Shown: positions 40,074 through 49,212, counted from the first letter of the stretch. The stretch: 64,000 bases of DNA from an uncultured Thermomicrobia bacterium (GCA_937968015.1 CALBSO010000113.1:4511-68510); one strand, 5' to 3'. The notes: generated by a model not told the origin, from the letters alone. Program-made: numbers and translations.

Positions 40074-40862
40074 TCACCCCTCATTCAGCTTGCGCGACGT
40101 GCTGAGGATCGCTTCGAGGTCATCGAGCGCCTTGGCGAGCAACTGATCCTCCGCCGTCCCTCCATTCGTGGTCATGACGGCCGGAGGCGACGCGAGTGGC
40201 TCGTTCCGCGGCTCTTCCGTCTCGGGTGGCGATTCCGCCGCGACGGGCGCGGCAGCGTCCGAGACGACCGAGGCCGGATGCGGTGCGATGCCGCGCGTTG
40301 CCTGGTTCAAGAGGCTCTCCGCGAGCGATTCCAGTTCGACGATCGCCTTCTGGCGCCGCTCCCGCAGCACCGTGATTTCCGCCTCATACCGCTGCCGCTC
40401 GTCTGCTCTCTCTGCTTCGTATCGCTGCCGTTCGTCGGCCATTTCGGTCTCGTGGCGCTGACGCTCTTCCATGAAGTCGCGCCGGATCGCCGCGACTTCC
40501 TCGCGCGCCTTCGTTTCGGCCTCTTCGATCTCCTGTCGGGTCTGCTCGCGCAGTGCCTGCGCCTCCGTCCAGGCATCCACGACGAAACGCACCGCCTCCT
40601 CGCGGACCGCCTCCGGGCGATTGACGATCTCCTGGTTTTCCTGCTCCAGTCGTGCGACGCGCTCCTGCAAGGTGACAGCCGTCTGGTTCGCTTCATCCCG
40701 CTCGGTAGTGACGCGGGTGAGCCGCCCCTCGAGTTCTTTAACGCGAACGCGGAGTTCCGCCTGCTCTCGCTGGCATTCCGAGGCAAGATATTCGACGACA
40801 TCCGGCGGCACGCCCCAGATACGCCGCCGCCGCAGCAACGCTTCGTATTCCGGCCCTGGCAT
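40074..40862 (-). CDS. Long coiled-coil protein
   Basis: A 262-residue protein, almost entirely coiled coil from residue 28 to 190 (ECQREQAELRVRVKELEGRL, then repeated ADERQRYEAE decapeptides at about 140-165), with a Pro/Glu-rich C-terminal tail. The short N-terminal module (LLRRRRIWGVPPDVVEYLAS) recalls the N-terminal part of DivIVA-like polarity proteins, but not strongly. It converges on the degenerate GGDEF gene with only 8 bases between the stops. Possibly a cytoskeletal or scaffold protein. Confidence 0.72.
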   Translation of the reverse strand: MPGPEYEALLRRRRIWGVPPDVVEYLASECQREQAELRVRVKELEGRLTRVTTERDEANQTAVTLQERVARLEQENQEIVNRPEAVREEAVRFVVDAWTEAQALREQTRQEIEEAETKAREEVAAIRRDFMEERQRHETEMADERQRYEAERADERQRYEAEITVLRERRQKAIVELESLAESLLNQATRGIAPHPASVVSDAAAPVAAESPPETEEPRNEPLASPPAVMTTNGGTAEDQLLAKALDDLEAILSTSRKLNEG

Positions 40863-41204
40863 CGCTCACCCCGTTTCCTATGTGGTGCGGACGCGCCGCT
40901 CAATCGCTCACGGGAGAATTTCTCGCGACGTACGAAAGCTACCTGCCGCCCAGTGTACGCGGTTGGCTTGATTTTCGCAAGAGGTTTCCCCCGTACGTGT
41001 TATCCGTACGTACACACATCGGAGCAGAATTGGCCCGCTCGGTTTCCACTGCAATCTGTGAGCCGAAGTACCGTATATGCACAATTCTATGCCGCCTTGA
41101 CCGAAAAGCGTGACCAATTGGTACTGTATCTACCAGTCTATCGCCAATTACGTCAATCTGCGCTACCATTGCGATGAGAGGTATATCGGGGCAGGAGGTC
41201 ATGC
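40863..41204. other. Divergent intergenic region before the HTH-gmd gene
   Basis: A 342-base spacer between the divergent coiled-coil and HTH-gmd genes, clearly richer in A and T than the flanks. It holds a GTAC-rich palindromic patch (CGTACGTGTTATCCGTACGTAC type, about 40995-41015) and TTGACC at about 41098, but no -10 at ideal spacing. As the HTH domain must bind somewhere, this is the first place to look. Confidence 0.4.
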
Positions 41205-42422
41205 ATGGGGATGAGAGAGTTGGGGAGTGCGATCCGCACCGCGCGGATCAAAGCGGGGATCAGCCAGAAGATGCTGGCGGATCGTATCGGACTATCGCGG
41301 GAATCCATCTCGAACTATGAACGAGGTGAGGTGCAGGTTCTTTCTCCGGCGTTGCTGGAGATGTTCGCCGCCACGCTCGGTATGGACCCGCGGAACCTCG
41401 CGCGCATCGCCGGCTACTTAAGCCCCGGCGACGATCCCGCCACGAACAGCAGCGGCATGAAGACGGCGCTGATTACCGGCATCACGGGCCAGGATGGCAC
41501 CTATCTCGCCGAGTTCCTCATTTCGAAGGGGTACAAGGTCTATGGCATGGTGCGCGGGCAGCATAACCCGAAGCAGGAACTGGTCCAGACGATGATCCCC
41601 GCGCTCGAGTTCGTCGAGGGGGACTTGCTCGACCAGTCCTCGCTCGTCGCTGTGCTGGAGATCACACAGCCGGACGAAGTCTACAACCTCGGTGCGATCA
41701 GTTTCGTGCCGCTCTCGTGGAAGCAGCCGGTGCTGACGGGCGAAGTGACAGGGCTTGGCGTCGTGCGGCTGCTCGAAGCGATCCGGATGACGAACCCGCG
41801 CACCCGCTTTTATCAAGCGTCATCGAGCGAGATGTTCGGCAGGGTGCGCGAGGTGCCACAGACGGAATTGACCCCCTTCGCGCCTCGCTCGCCTTACGGC
41901 TTCGCGAAGGCATACGGCCACTACGCGACGGTCAATTACCGCGAGAGTTACGGCCTGTTCGCGTGCAGCGGCATCTTGTTTAACCACGAGAGTCCCCGGC
42001 GCGGGCTGGAATTCGTCACACGCAAGATCACGCACGGTGTGGCACGCATTGTCGCGGGCAAGCAGCACGAACTGGCGCTCGGCGATCTCCGGCCGCAACG
42101 GGACTGGGGCTACGCGGGGGATTACGTGCGTGCGATGTGGGCGATGCTCCAGCAGGACGAAGCGGACGATTATGTCGTAGCATCGGGCGAGACGCACACG
42201 ATCGAGGAGTTCGCCACGCGCGCCTTCGCGGCGGTTGGGTTGGATTGGCACGACTACGTGCGATCGGACCCAAAATTCTACCGCCCCGCTGAGGTGAATC
42301 TGCTGATCGGCAAGGCGGAAAAGGCGGAGCGCGTCCTCGGCTGGGAACCGACGATAGACTTCGCGAACCTCGTTGGCATGATGGTGCAGGCCGATCTGGA
42401 GAAAGAGGGCATCACGGCGTAA
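41205..42422 (+). CDS. XRE-type HTH domain fused to GDP-mannose 4,6-dehydratase
   Basis: A single 405-residue frame. Residues 1-72 are a Cro/CI-type helix-turn-helix (RTARIKAGISQKMLADRIGL, SRESISNYERG). From Met85 a full GDP-mannose 4,6-dehydratase follows: TGITGQDGTYLAEFL Rossmann motif, ASSSEMFG catalytic Ser, SPYGFAKAYGH with Tyr-x3-Lys, and FNHESPRRG. The enzyme makes GDP-4-keto-6-deoxymannose, the precursor of GDP-fucose, rhamnose and perosamine. No stop or strong ribosome site separates the parts. ATG 41205 follows GGGGCAGGAGG. The domain could let the enzyme control its own polysaccharide operon. Such a fusion is not part of the standard Gmd family. Confidence 0.85.
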   Translation: MGMRELGSAIRTARIKAGISQKMLADRIGLSRESISNYERGEVQVLSPALLEMFAATLGMDPRNLARIAGYLSPGDDPATNSSGMKTALITGITGQDGTYLAEFLISKGYKVYGMVRGQHNPKQELVQTMIPALEFVEGDLLDQSSLVAVLEITQPDEVYNLGAISFVPLSWKQPVLTGEVTGLGVVRLLEAIRMTNPRTRFYQASSSEMFGRVREVPQTELTPFAPRSPYGFAKAYGHYATVNYRESYGLFACSGILFNHESPRRGLEFVTRKITHGVARIVAGKQHELALGDLRPQRDWGYAGDYVRAMWAMLQQDEADDYVVASGETHTIEEFATRAFAAVGLDWHDYVRSDPKFYRPAEVNLLIGKAEKAERVLGWEPTIDFANLVGMMVQADLEKEGITA

Positions 42423-42577
42423 TGTCCAAACCCCCGCAGGGTCGCATGACGATGGGCTGTGGACAGCGCCATCCTTGATTGCCACGAGCAGTCCGTCGCA
42501 CGCGGAGAATGGCAGCGGCGCGCGCCGTGTAGTATCCTGCTGCGGAGTTCTGGTTATCAGAAGGGGGTTGTCCTCGC

Positions 42578-43294
42578 ATGCAGCGCCAGCGGATTGTCGC
42601 CATTGTGCCAGCGTATAACGAAGCCGCATCACTGCCGCATGTCGTGCGGGACTTGCGGAGCAGCCCGCTTGGCCTCGACATCGTCGTCGTTGACGATGGC
42701 TCGAAGGACGAGACGTCCGTCATCGCCCGGCAGCTTGGCGTCGCGGTCGTCACACTCCCCTTCAATCTCGGCATCGGCGGGGCGCACCAGACGGGTTTCC
42801 AGTATGCGGTCGAATGGGGCTACGACATCGCCGTGCAATTCGATGGAGACGGCCAGCATCTCGCGCGCGAAATCCCCCTGCTGCTCGGCCCAATTGAGAA
42901 TGGCGGCGCGGATGTCGTCGTTGGCTCGCGCTTTGCGATTAAGGGGCACGGCTACCGGGGCGCGCCCGCGCGGCGGGCGGGCGGCGTCATGCTTTCCGTG
43001 TTGGTCCGTCTCTTGAGCGGGCACGTCTATACCGACGTGACCTCCGGCTTCCGCGCGCTCAACGCCCGCGCCCTCCACATCGCAGCGGTGGACTACCCGC
43101 AGGATTTCCCGGAGCCGGAAAGCCTGCTCACCTTCCGCCGCTATAACCTGCGCGTCAGCGAAGTCCACACCGCGATGCAGGGGCGCGTCGGCGGCATCTC
43201 GTCCATCAATCTCTGGCGCGCCGCGTATTACATGATTAAGGTGACACTCGCGCTCTGCATCGAGCGGCTGCGCGCGCCACTGCGGGGTGTTTAG
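42578..43294 (+). CDS. GT2 glycosyltransferase (DPM1-like)
   Basis: A 238-residue soluble GT-A protein: IVAIVPAYNEAASLPHVV, VVDDGSKDET, QFDGDGQH with the DxD-type metal site, and GSRFAIKGHGYRG. It probably loads a sugar onto polyprenyl phosphate or adds one to a lipid-linked chain. The following DUF2304 gene starts two bases after its stop, a pairing often seen where DUF2304 membrane proteins partner with GT2 enzymes. ATG 42578 with AGAAGGGGG upstream. Confidence 0.83.
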   Translation: MQRQRIVAIVPAYNEAASLPHVVRDLRSSPLGLDIVVVDDGSKDETSVIARQLGVAVVTLPFNLGIGGAHQTGFQYAVEWGYDIAVQFDGDGQHLAREIPLLLGPIENGGADVVVGSRFAIKGHGYRGAPARRAGGVMLSVLVRLLSGHVYTDVTSGFRALNARALHIAAVDYPQDFPEPESLLTFRRYNLRVSEVHTAMQGRVGGISSINLWRAAYYMIKVTLALCIERLRAPLRGV

Positions 43295-43296
43295 CG

Positions 43297-43722
43297 ATGG
43301 GCCGGATTGACCTCGTCGCGATTGTCGTGTCCGCCCTCTTGCTGGGGTACATCATCGAATCGGTGCGGCGGCGACGACTGCGGGAGGAATACTCGATCCT
43401 CTGGCTGGCGACGGCGGCGGTGCTGCTCCTGCTCTCGCTCGTGCGGCCCGCGCTCAGCATCCTGGCGAGTGCGTTGGGGATTCTGACGCCGGTCAACGCA
43501 CTCTTCGTGATCGGCTTTGCCTTCATGACGATCATCCTGCTACACTTCTCCATGGTCATCTCCCGCCTCTCGCGGGAGAATCGGGAGTTGGCGCAGCGGT
43601 ATGCCCTGCTCGTCTATCGCTTGCAGGAGGAGCGCGCGTTGCGGGAACCGGGCGAGCCGGACGATGCGGTAACGGTCGTCGCGCGGCAGGCAATCACTGG
43701 TCATATCGAGGGGGGCGTATGA
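43297..43722 (+). CDS. DUF2304 membrane protein
   Basis: A 141-residue membrane protein with three segments (about 6-20, 34-50, 64-88) and a cytosolic helical tail. Family features are LLGYIIESVRRRRLREEYSI, LWLATAAVLLLLSL and the HFSMVISRLSRENRELAQRY tail. DUF2304 proteins accompany GT2 enzymes and probably hold them at the membrane or help lipid-linked sugar flipping, which is not proven. Separated from the GT2 stop by two bases. Confidence 0.82.
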   Translation: MGRIDLVAIVVSALLLGYIIESVRRRRLREEYSILWLATAAVLLLLSLVRPALSILASALGILTPVNALFVIGFAFMTIILLHFSMVISRLSRENRELAQRYALLVYRLQEERALREPGEPDDAVTVVARQAITGHIEGGV

Positions 43723-43759
43723 GGCGCCGTGGAAGGGGCTGGAGAATCGGGTGGGCGGG

Positions 43760-44527
43760 ATGAAAGTAGTGATTCTCGCCGGTGGGATGGGAACACGCCT
43801 CGCGGAGGAGACCGAAGCACGGCCGAAACCGATGGTCGAAATCGGCGGCCATCCGATCCTCTGGCATATCATGAAGCACTTCGGACACTACGACATGAGC
43901 GAGTTCTTCATCGCCCTCGGTTACAAGGGCGACCTCATCAAACGCTTCTTCCTCGATTATTACGCGCTCAGTAGCAGCATGACCATCTCGCTCAAGTCCG
44001 GCGCCGTGGACATCATGGACGGCGAGCGCGAGGACTGGACCGTCCACCTGATGGATACCGGGCTGACGACGAATACGGGGGGGCGCCTCAAACGGCTCGA
44101 ACCCTGGCTACGCGATGGCGCCTTCATCATGACGTACGGCGACGGTGTGTGTAACATCAATTTGCACGATCTCCTCCGCTTCCATCACGAGCATGGCCGG
44201 ATTGCCACGATCACCGCCGTCCGCCCCGCGTCGCGGTTTGGTGGCCTTGTCTTCGCCGGCGACCACGTCAGCGAGTTCACGGAGAAGCCGCAGATCGGCG
44301 AGGGATGGGTGAACGGCGGTTTTATCGTCCTGGAACCAGCGATTTTCGACTACCTGGACGGGGACGACGATAGCCTGGAGCGTAAGGCCTTCGAGCAACT
44401 CGCGCTCGAAGGGGAGCTTGTCGCCTATCGCCACGAGGGATTCTGGCAGTGCATGGACACGCTGCGCGAGAAACGCCTGCTGGAATCCTACTGGCAATCC
44501 GGGGACGCACCGTGGCGCGTCTGGTGA
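43760..44527 (+). CDS. rfbF: Glucose-1-phosphate cytidylyltransferase
   Basis: A 255-residue nucleotidyltransferase converting glucose-1-phosphate and CTP into CDP-glucose. Signature GGMGTRLAEETEARPKPMVE (residues 8-27) and the family blocks GGHPILWHIMKHFGHYDMSE, YGDGVCNINLHDL, FGGLVFAGDHVSEFTEKP and GWVNGGFIVLEP. ATG 43760 is the conserved start. The downstream CDP-glucose 4,6-dehydratase overlaps it by four bases, so the substrate is well supported. Confidence 0.92.
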   Translation: MKVVILAGGMGTRLAEETEARPKPMVEIGGHPILWHIMKHFGHYDMSEFFIALGYKGDLIKRFFLDYYALSSSMTISLKSGAVDIMDGEREDWTVHLMDTGLTTNTGGRLKRLEPWLRDGAFIMTYGDGVCNINLHDLLRFHHEHGRIATITAVRPASRFGGLVFAGDHVSEFTEKPQIGEGWVNGGFIVLEPAIFDYLDGDDDSLERKAFEQLALEGELVAYRHEGFWQCMDTLREKRLLESYWQSGDAPWRVW

Positions 44528-45546
44528 CGGCGGCCTTCTGGGCAGATCGGCGCGTCTTCGTCACGGGCGCGACGGGCATCGTCGGCGGTTGGCTCGTCAA
44601 AGACCTCCTCGCGGCGGGCGCGCATGTCGTCGCGCTGGTGCGGGACCCCGATCCTCAAACCGAGTTCTACCGTTCGGGCGACTACCGGCGCACGGCGATT
44701 GTCCACGGGCGGCTGGAGGATTTCTGGACGCTCGATCGCGCGATCAACGAGCACGAGATCGAGACGGTCTTTCATCTCGCGGCGCAGCCGATCGTTGGCG
44801 TCGCCCATCGTGCGCCCTTGCAAACCTTCGAGGCGAATATCCGCGGGTCGTATAACCTGCTCGAAGCGTGCCGACAGCACGCTACGCTCGTCCGGCGGGT
44901 CGTCATCGCTTCAAGCGACAAGGCATACGGCACGCAGCCCGTCCTCCCGTACACGGAGGAGATGCCCCTGCAGGGGCAATATCCGTACGAAGTCTCGAAG
45001 AGTTGCACCGACCTGATCGCGCAATCCTATTTCGCCACCTACGGTGTGCCGGTCGCCATCGCGCGGTGCGGGAATATCTACGGCGGCGGCGACCTGAACT
45101 GGAGCCGGATCGTCCCGGAGACGATCCGCGCCTGCCTCGGCGGCGTTCGCCCGGTGATCCGCAGCGATGGGACATTCGTGCGCGACTACATCTACGTCAA
45201 GGATGTCAGTCGGGCATATCTGCGGATCGCGGAAGAGATGGATGATCCGCGGGTGCGCGGCGAGGCATTCAACTTCAGCCCCGAGCAGGCCGTGACGGTG
45301 CTCGAACTCGTCAGGCGCATCCAGCGGTTAATGGACTGCGCGCATCTGACGCCGGATGTGCGGAACACCGCGCAGGGCGAGATCCACTCGCAATATCTCG
45401 ATGCGACAAAGGCGAAGCGGGTGCTCGGCTGGGAACCCCGGTACACGATGGAGGAAGGGCTCGCGGAAACGATCGCCTGGTACAAGGAGTATGTGATGCG
45501 GGACGATCAAGGCGCGCCGCGAACGGCGGTCGTGGGGACGCGATGA
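44524..45546 (+). CDS. rfbG: CDP-glucose 4,6-dehydratase
   Basis: A 340-residue SDR enzyme making CDP-4-keto-6-deoxyglucose. The typical N-terminus FWADRRVFVTGATGIVGGWL, then FHLAAQPIVGVAHR, VVIASSDKAYG, the catalytic PYEVSKSCTD (Tyr-x3-Lys) and YGGGDLNWSRIVPETIRACL. GTG 44524 overlaps the rfbF stop (GTGA); a GTG at 44512 is also possible. Its stop overlaps the start of the methyltransferase gene. It acts in the cytoplasm, second step of the CDP-deoxysugar branch. Confidence 0.9.
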   Translation: MTAAFWADRRVFVTGATGIVGGWLVKDLLAAGAHVVALVRDPDPQTEFYRSGDYRRTAIVHGRLEDFWTLDRAINEHEIETVFHLAAQPIVGVAHRAPLQTFEANIRGSYNLLEACRQHATLVRRVVIASSDKAYGTQPVLPYTEEMPLQGQYPYEVSKSCTDLIAQSYFATYGVPVAIARCGNIYGGGDLNWSRIVPETIRACLGGVRPVIRSDGTFVRDYIYVKDVSRAYLRIAEEMDDPRVRGEAFNFSPEQAVTVLELVRRIQRLMDCAHLTPDVRNTAQGEIHSQYLDATKAKRVLGWEPRYTMEEGLAETIAWYKEYVMRDDQGAPRTAVVGTR

Positions 45547-46766
45547 CGACGGAAACGACGTGCCGCTCCTGTGGCAGCGACAAGCTTCAGACCATCCTTT
45601 CGCTTGGCCGCACCCCGCTCGCCAACTCGCTCCTCACCGAAGCGGATCTTAATCTGCCGGAGCCAACCTACCCGCTGGACCTCGTCTTCTGCGCCGATTG
45701 CACGCTCGTGCAGATCACCGAAACCGTCCCGCCGGAGGTGCTGTTCGGCGATTACCTTTACTTTTCCTCCTTTTCGGACACGATGCTCCAGCACGCGGCG
45801 GCGCTCACGAAGCGTCTGACGGCCGCGTGCCACCTTGACGCGGAAAGCCTCGTGGTCGAGATCGCCAGCAACGACGGCTATCTGCTGCAATACTACCGGG
45901 ATGCGGGCGTCCCCGTCCTCGGCATCGAGCCTGCTCGGAACATCGCACGGGTCGCGGAGGAGCGCGGCATCCCGACGATCGCCGAGTTCTTCAACGCGGC
46001 GGTGGCGCGGCGGCTGGCGGCGACGGGGCAGCGCGCGGACGTGATACACGCGAACAATGTGCTCGCCCATGTCGCGGATCTCAACGGCGTCGTCGCGGGC
46101 ATCAGCATCCTCCTCAAGGAGGACGGCGTCGCCGTGATCGAAACGCCGTATGTCAAGGAGATGATTGACAAGGGCGAGTTCGATACGATCTACCACGAAC
46201 ATCTCTGCTATTACTCGCTGACGGCATTGGATCATCTCTTCCGCCGCCACGGCCTGACGATCGTGGATGTCGAGCGGCTGGACATTCATGGCGGGTCGTT
46301 GCGCGTCTTCGCCGCGAAGCACGGGCCACCCGCCGATGCAGTCACGCGGCTTCTGGCGGAGGAAGCGGCATGGGGCGTGGAGCGCGGCGACTTCTACGCC
46401 GGTTTCGGGCAGAAGGTCGCCCAGCTGCGGAGCGACCTGCGCGGCCTCCTCGAACGCCTCAAGAGGGACGGGAAGCGAATCGCCGTCTATGGCGCGTCCG
46501 CGAAGGGGAGTACGCTGCTCAACTACTGCGGCATCGGCGATGAGACCCTCGATTTCGTCGTGGACCGCAGCACGGCGAAGCAGGGGCGCTACACACCGGG
46601 CACGCACCTGCCGATTCTCCCACCGGAGCATCTTCTGGAGGCGATGCCGGCGTACGTGCTCCTGCTGACCTGGAACTTCGCGGACGAAATCCTCGCGCAG
46701 CAGGCGGCCTATCGGGAGCGGGGCGGGAAGTTCATTATTCCTATCCCGGAGTTGCACATCGTATGA
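45543..46766 (+). CDS. NDP-hexose C-methyltransferase (TylC3-like)
   Basis: A 407-residue sugar methyltransferase. The N-terminal zinc-binding module shows C-R-S-C near residue 7 and C-A-D-C near residue 50 (putative zinc methyltransferase domain). The central SAM fold has VVEIASNDGYLLQYYRDAGV, GIEPARN and HANNVLAHVADLNG. The C-terminal Methyltransf_14-type domain carries RIAVYGASAKGSTLLNYCGI. Family members put a methyl group on carbon 3 of a 4-keto-6-deoxyhexose. Placed directly after rfbG with a four-base overlap (ATGA), it probably yields a CDP-linked C-methyl branched sugar. Confidence 0.85.
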   Translation: MTTETTCRSCGSDKLQTILSLGRTPLANSLLTEADLNLPEPTYPLDLVFCADCTLVQITETVPPEVLFGDYLYFSSFSDTMLQHAAALTKRLTAACHLDAESLVVEIASNDGYLLQYYRDAGVPVLGIEPARNIARVAEERGIPTIAEFFNAAVARRLAATGQRADVIHANNVLAHVADLNGVVAGISILLKEDGVAVIETPYVKEMIDKGEFDTIYHEHLCYYSLTALDHLFRRHGLTIVDVERLDIHGGSLRVFAAKHGPPADAVTRLLAEEAAWGVERGDFYAGFGQKVAQLRSDLRGLLERLKRDGKRIAVYGASAKGSTLLNYCGIGDETLDFVVDRSTAKQGRYTPGTHLPILPPEHLLEAMPAYVLLLTWNFADEILAQQAAYRERGGKFIIPIPELHIV

Positions 46767-46776
46767 GAAACGCCGT

Positions 46777-47307
46777 ATGAAATTCACCGAGACCAATATC
46801 CCCGGTGCATACATCATTGATATCGAGCCGATTGCGGATGAGCGCGGCTTCTTCGCGCGGACCTGGGCGCAGGACGAGTTCGCCGCGCACGGCCTGACCC
46901 CGGATCTGGCGCAGTGCAATCTCTCGTACAACCACCATAAGGGGACGGTACGCGGCATGCACTGGCAGGCCCCACCGCACGCGGAGACGAAACTGGTCCG
47001 CTGCACGCAGGGCGGCATCTACGATGTCATCGTGGACATCTGCGCGGATTCGCCGACGTATCGGCAATCGGTCGGTGTGGAACTGACGGCGGAGAACCGC
47101 CGCGCCTTGTATATCCCCGAGGGATGCGCACACGGCTTCCAGACGCTCGAAGACGCCACAGAGGTCTTCTATATGATCACGGAATACTACACACCATCGG
47201 CGGCGCGTGGCATGCGCTGGGACGACCCGGCGATCAATGTGACGTGGCCTCTCGATGTGACGGTGATCTCCGAACGGGACGCGCAGTACCCGGATTTCGC
47301 TCCCTGA
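46777..47307 (+). CDS. rfbC: dTDP-4-dehydrorhamnose 3,5-epimerase family protein
   Basis: A 176-residue cupin-like epimerase. The family landmarks are DERGFFARTWAQDEFAAHGL, the catalytic NLSYNHHKGTVRGMHWQAPP (His), VIVDICADSPTY, and IPEGCAHGFQTLEDATEVFY. Here it sits after a CDP-hexose C-methyltransferase, so it should act on the CDP-4-keto sugar rather than dTDP. It epimerises C3 and/or C5. Starts 10 bases after the methyltransferase stop. Confidence 0.87.
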   Translation: MKFTETNIPGAYIIDIEPIADERGFFARTWAQDEFAAHGLTPDLAQCNLSYNHHKGTVRGMHWQAPPHAETKLVRCTQGGIYDVIVDICADSPTYRQSVGVELTAENRRALYIPEGCAHGFQTLEDATEVFYMITEYYTPSAARGMRWDDPAINVTWPLDVTVISERDAQYPDFAP

Positions 47308-47351
47308 ACGCATGGCGGTCGCCCCGCGCGGCACGCCGAGGACAAGACAAG

Positions 47352-48014
47352 ATGCAGACTGACCGAGCGTGCGACGTGATCATCTGGGGGGCGGCGGGCC
47401 ACGCGAAGGTGCTCGCGGAGTGTCTCTCCTATCGCCGGGACCGAATCGTCGCGCTCTTCGACAATAACCCCGCCGTCTCATCCCCCATTGCTGGCGTGCC
47501 CTGCTACACCGGTATGGCGGGCCTGGAGCAATGGCGAGTCACCAAACCGGCGGGGCAGGTGCATTTCCTGATCGCCATCGGCGGCGACAAGGGGCGAGAT
47601 CGCATCGCGTTGCATCGCATGTTGGAGCAGGCAGGATTGACCGCGCTGTCCGCTATCCACCCGACCGCGTTCGTCGCGAGGGATGCGATGGTCGGCATGG
47701 GCTGTCATATCCTGGCGGGAGCGCGGGTCTGCGTCGAGTGCAAGATCGGAATGCAGAGTATTATCAACACGCTGGCGAGTGTGGATCACGAGTGTACGCT
47801 CGGCAACGGTGTCCATGTCGCTCCGGGCGCCACGCTGACGGGTTGCGTCCGGGTGGGGGACTTCACTATGATTGGCGCGGGTGCGGTCATCCTGCCTCGC
47901 GTGACAATCGGCGCGAACACCGTCATCGGGGCTGGCGCGGTCGTGACGCGGGATATCCCGGATAATGTCGTCGCCTACGGCAATCCGGCCCGTATCGTGC
48001 GGAACCGAGCATAG
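47352..48014 (+). CDS. PglD/NeuD-like sugar O/N-acyltransferase
   Basis: A 220-residue protein with a Rossmann-like N-terminal domain (DVIIWGAAGHAKVLAECLSY, GGDKGRDRIALH) and a C-terminal left-handed beta-helix of hexapeptide repeats (GMGCHILAGARVCVECKIGM, IGAGAVILPRVTIGANTVIG). PglD-type enzymes acetylate the amino group of UDP-4-amino sugars. The aminotransferase that would supply such an amino sugar is encoded next. ATG 47352 chosen. A longer frame upstream overlaps rfbC. Confidence 0.85.
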   Translation: MQTDRACDVIIWGAAGHAKVLAECLSYRRDRIVALFDNNPAVSSPIAGVPCYTGMAGLEQWRVTKPAGQVHFLIAIGGDKGRDRIALHRMLEQAGLTALSAIHPTAFVARDAMVGMGCHILAGARVCVECKIGMQSIINTLASVDHECTLGNGVHVAPGATLTGCVRVGDFTMIGAGAVILPRVTIGANTVIGAGAVVTRDIPDNVVAYGNPARIVRNRA

Positions 48015-48072
48015 GTGCCATCGCCACGGCCGCACCGGGCGACCACCCACGAGAGATAAAGGAGTAACGGCG

Positions 48073-49212
48073 ATGGAACGCATTCCTGTTTCCGGCCCAT
48101 GGATCACGGAAAAGGAGATCAGTTACGTGACCGATGCCGTGACGAATGCCTGGTACGGCAACGCGAACATGTATCACGAGCGCTTCGAACCTGCGTTTGC
48201 CGCCTACGTCGGCAGAAAGTATGCCATCGCGCTGCCATCATGCACCTCTGCTCTCCATCTTTCGATGCTCTTCCTCGACCTCGGGCCGGGCGACGAGGTG
48301 ATCGTCCCCGATGTCACTTGGATTGCATCGGCGGCGCCTATCTCCTACGTCGGGGCCACACCAGTCTTCGCAGACATCGACACCCGCACTTGGTGCCTGG
48401 ACGCCGCGTCGTTCGAGCGCGCGATCACGCCGCGCACGCGCGCGGTGATCAGCGTCGATCTGTACGGCAACATGCCGGACATGGACGCGATCCTCGATGT
48501 CGCGGAGCGGCATAACGTCGCCGTCATCGAAGATGCCGCCGAGGCGATCGGCTCGCTCTACCGGGGCAAGAAAGCGGGCAGTTTCGGCCTGACGAGCGTC
48601 TTCAGTTTCCACGGATCGAAGACGCTGACGACGGGCGAGGGTGGCATGTTGGTCACGGACGACCGGCAGATGTACGAGCGGTGCCTCTTCCTGCGGGACC
48701 ACGGGCGCCAGCCGGGCGCGAAGACCTTCTTCAACACGGAGATCGGCTACAAATACCGCATGTCCAGCATGCAGGCAGCGCTCGGATTGGCGCAGTTGGA
48801 GCGGATCGACGAGTTGATCGCGCACAAGCGCGAGATCTTCCGCTGGTATGAGGAGCGGCTGGCCGGGATGGACGGCGTGACGCTCAACTATGAGGCACCA
48901 GAGACGCTGAATACCTACTGGATGGTCAGCGTCGTCCTCGATCCGAAGTTCGGCATCGAGAAGGACGAACTGATGCAGTTCATGAGCGACAACAACATCG
49001 ATTGCCGCCCCTTCTTCCGTCCGCTCAGTTCGTTGCCCGCGTATGCGGATCTGCAACGGACGGCGGAGGCGCAGGCCCGGAACACCGTCAGTTACGAACT
49101 GAGTCCATACGGACTCAACCTACCCTGCGGCATGAACATGACGGAGGAGAAGGTGGCATACGTCTGCACCGTGATGAAGAGCATCCTCAAAGAGAGTGGC
49201 GTGCGTGTATAG
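48073..49212 (+). CDS. DegT/DnrJ/EryC1-family sugar aminotransferase
   Basis: A 379-residue PLP enzyme. PVSGPWITEKEISYVTDAV opens the protein. YAIALPSCTSALHLSM, the PLP-phosphate region VIEDAAEAIGSLYRGK, the catalytic Lys in FSFHGSKTLTTGEGGM and YKYRMSSMQAALGLAQLERI are typical of GDP-perosamine-synthase-like members. It transaminates a 4-keto-6-deoxy NDP-sugar, perhaps the product of the HTH-Gmd fusion or of the CDP branch. ATG 48073 with GGAG 11 bases upstream. Works with the preceding PglD-like acyltransferase. Confidence 0.88.
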   Translation: MERIPVSGPWITEKEISYVTDAVTNAWYGNANMYHERFEPAFAAYVGRKYAIALPSCTSALHLSMLFLDLGPGDEVIVPDVTWIASAAPISYVGATPVFADIDTRTWCLDAASFERAITPRTRAVISVDLYGNMPDMDAILDVAERHNVAVIEDAAEAIGSLYRGKKAGSFGLTSVFSFHGSKTLTTGEGGMLVTDDRQMYERCLFLRDHGRQPGAKTFFNTEIGYKYRMSSMQAALGLAQLERIDELIAHKREIFRWYEERLAGMDGVTLNYEAPETLNTYWMVSVVLDPKFGIEKDELMQFMSDNNIDCRPFFRPLSSLPAYADLQRTAEAQARNTVSYELSPYGLNLPCGMNMTEEKVAYVCTVMKSILKESGVRV

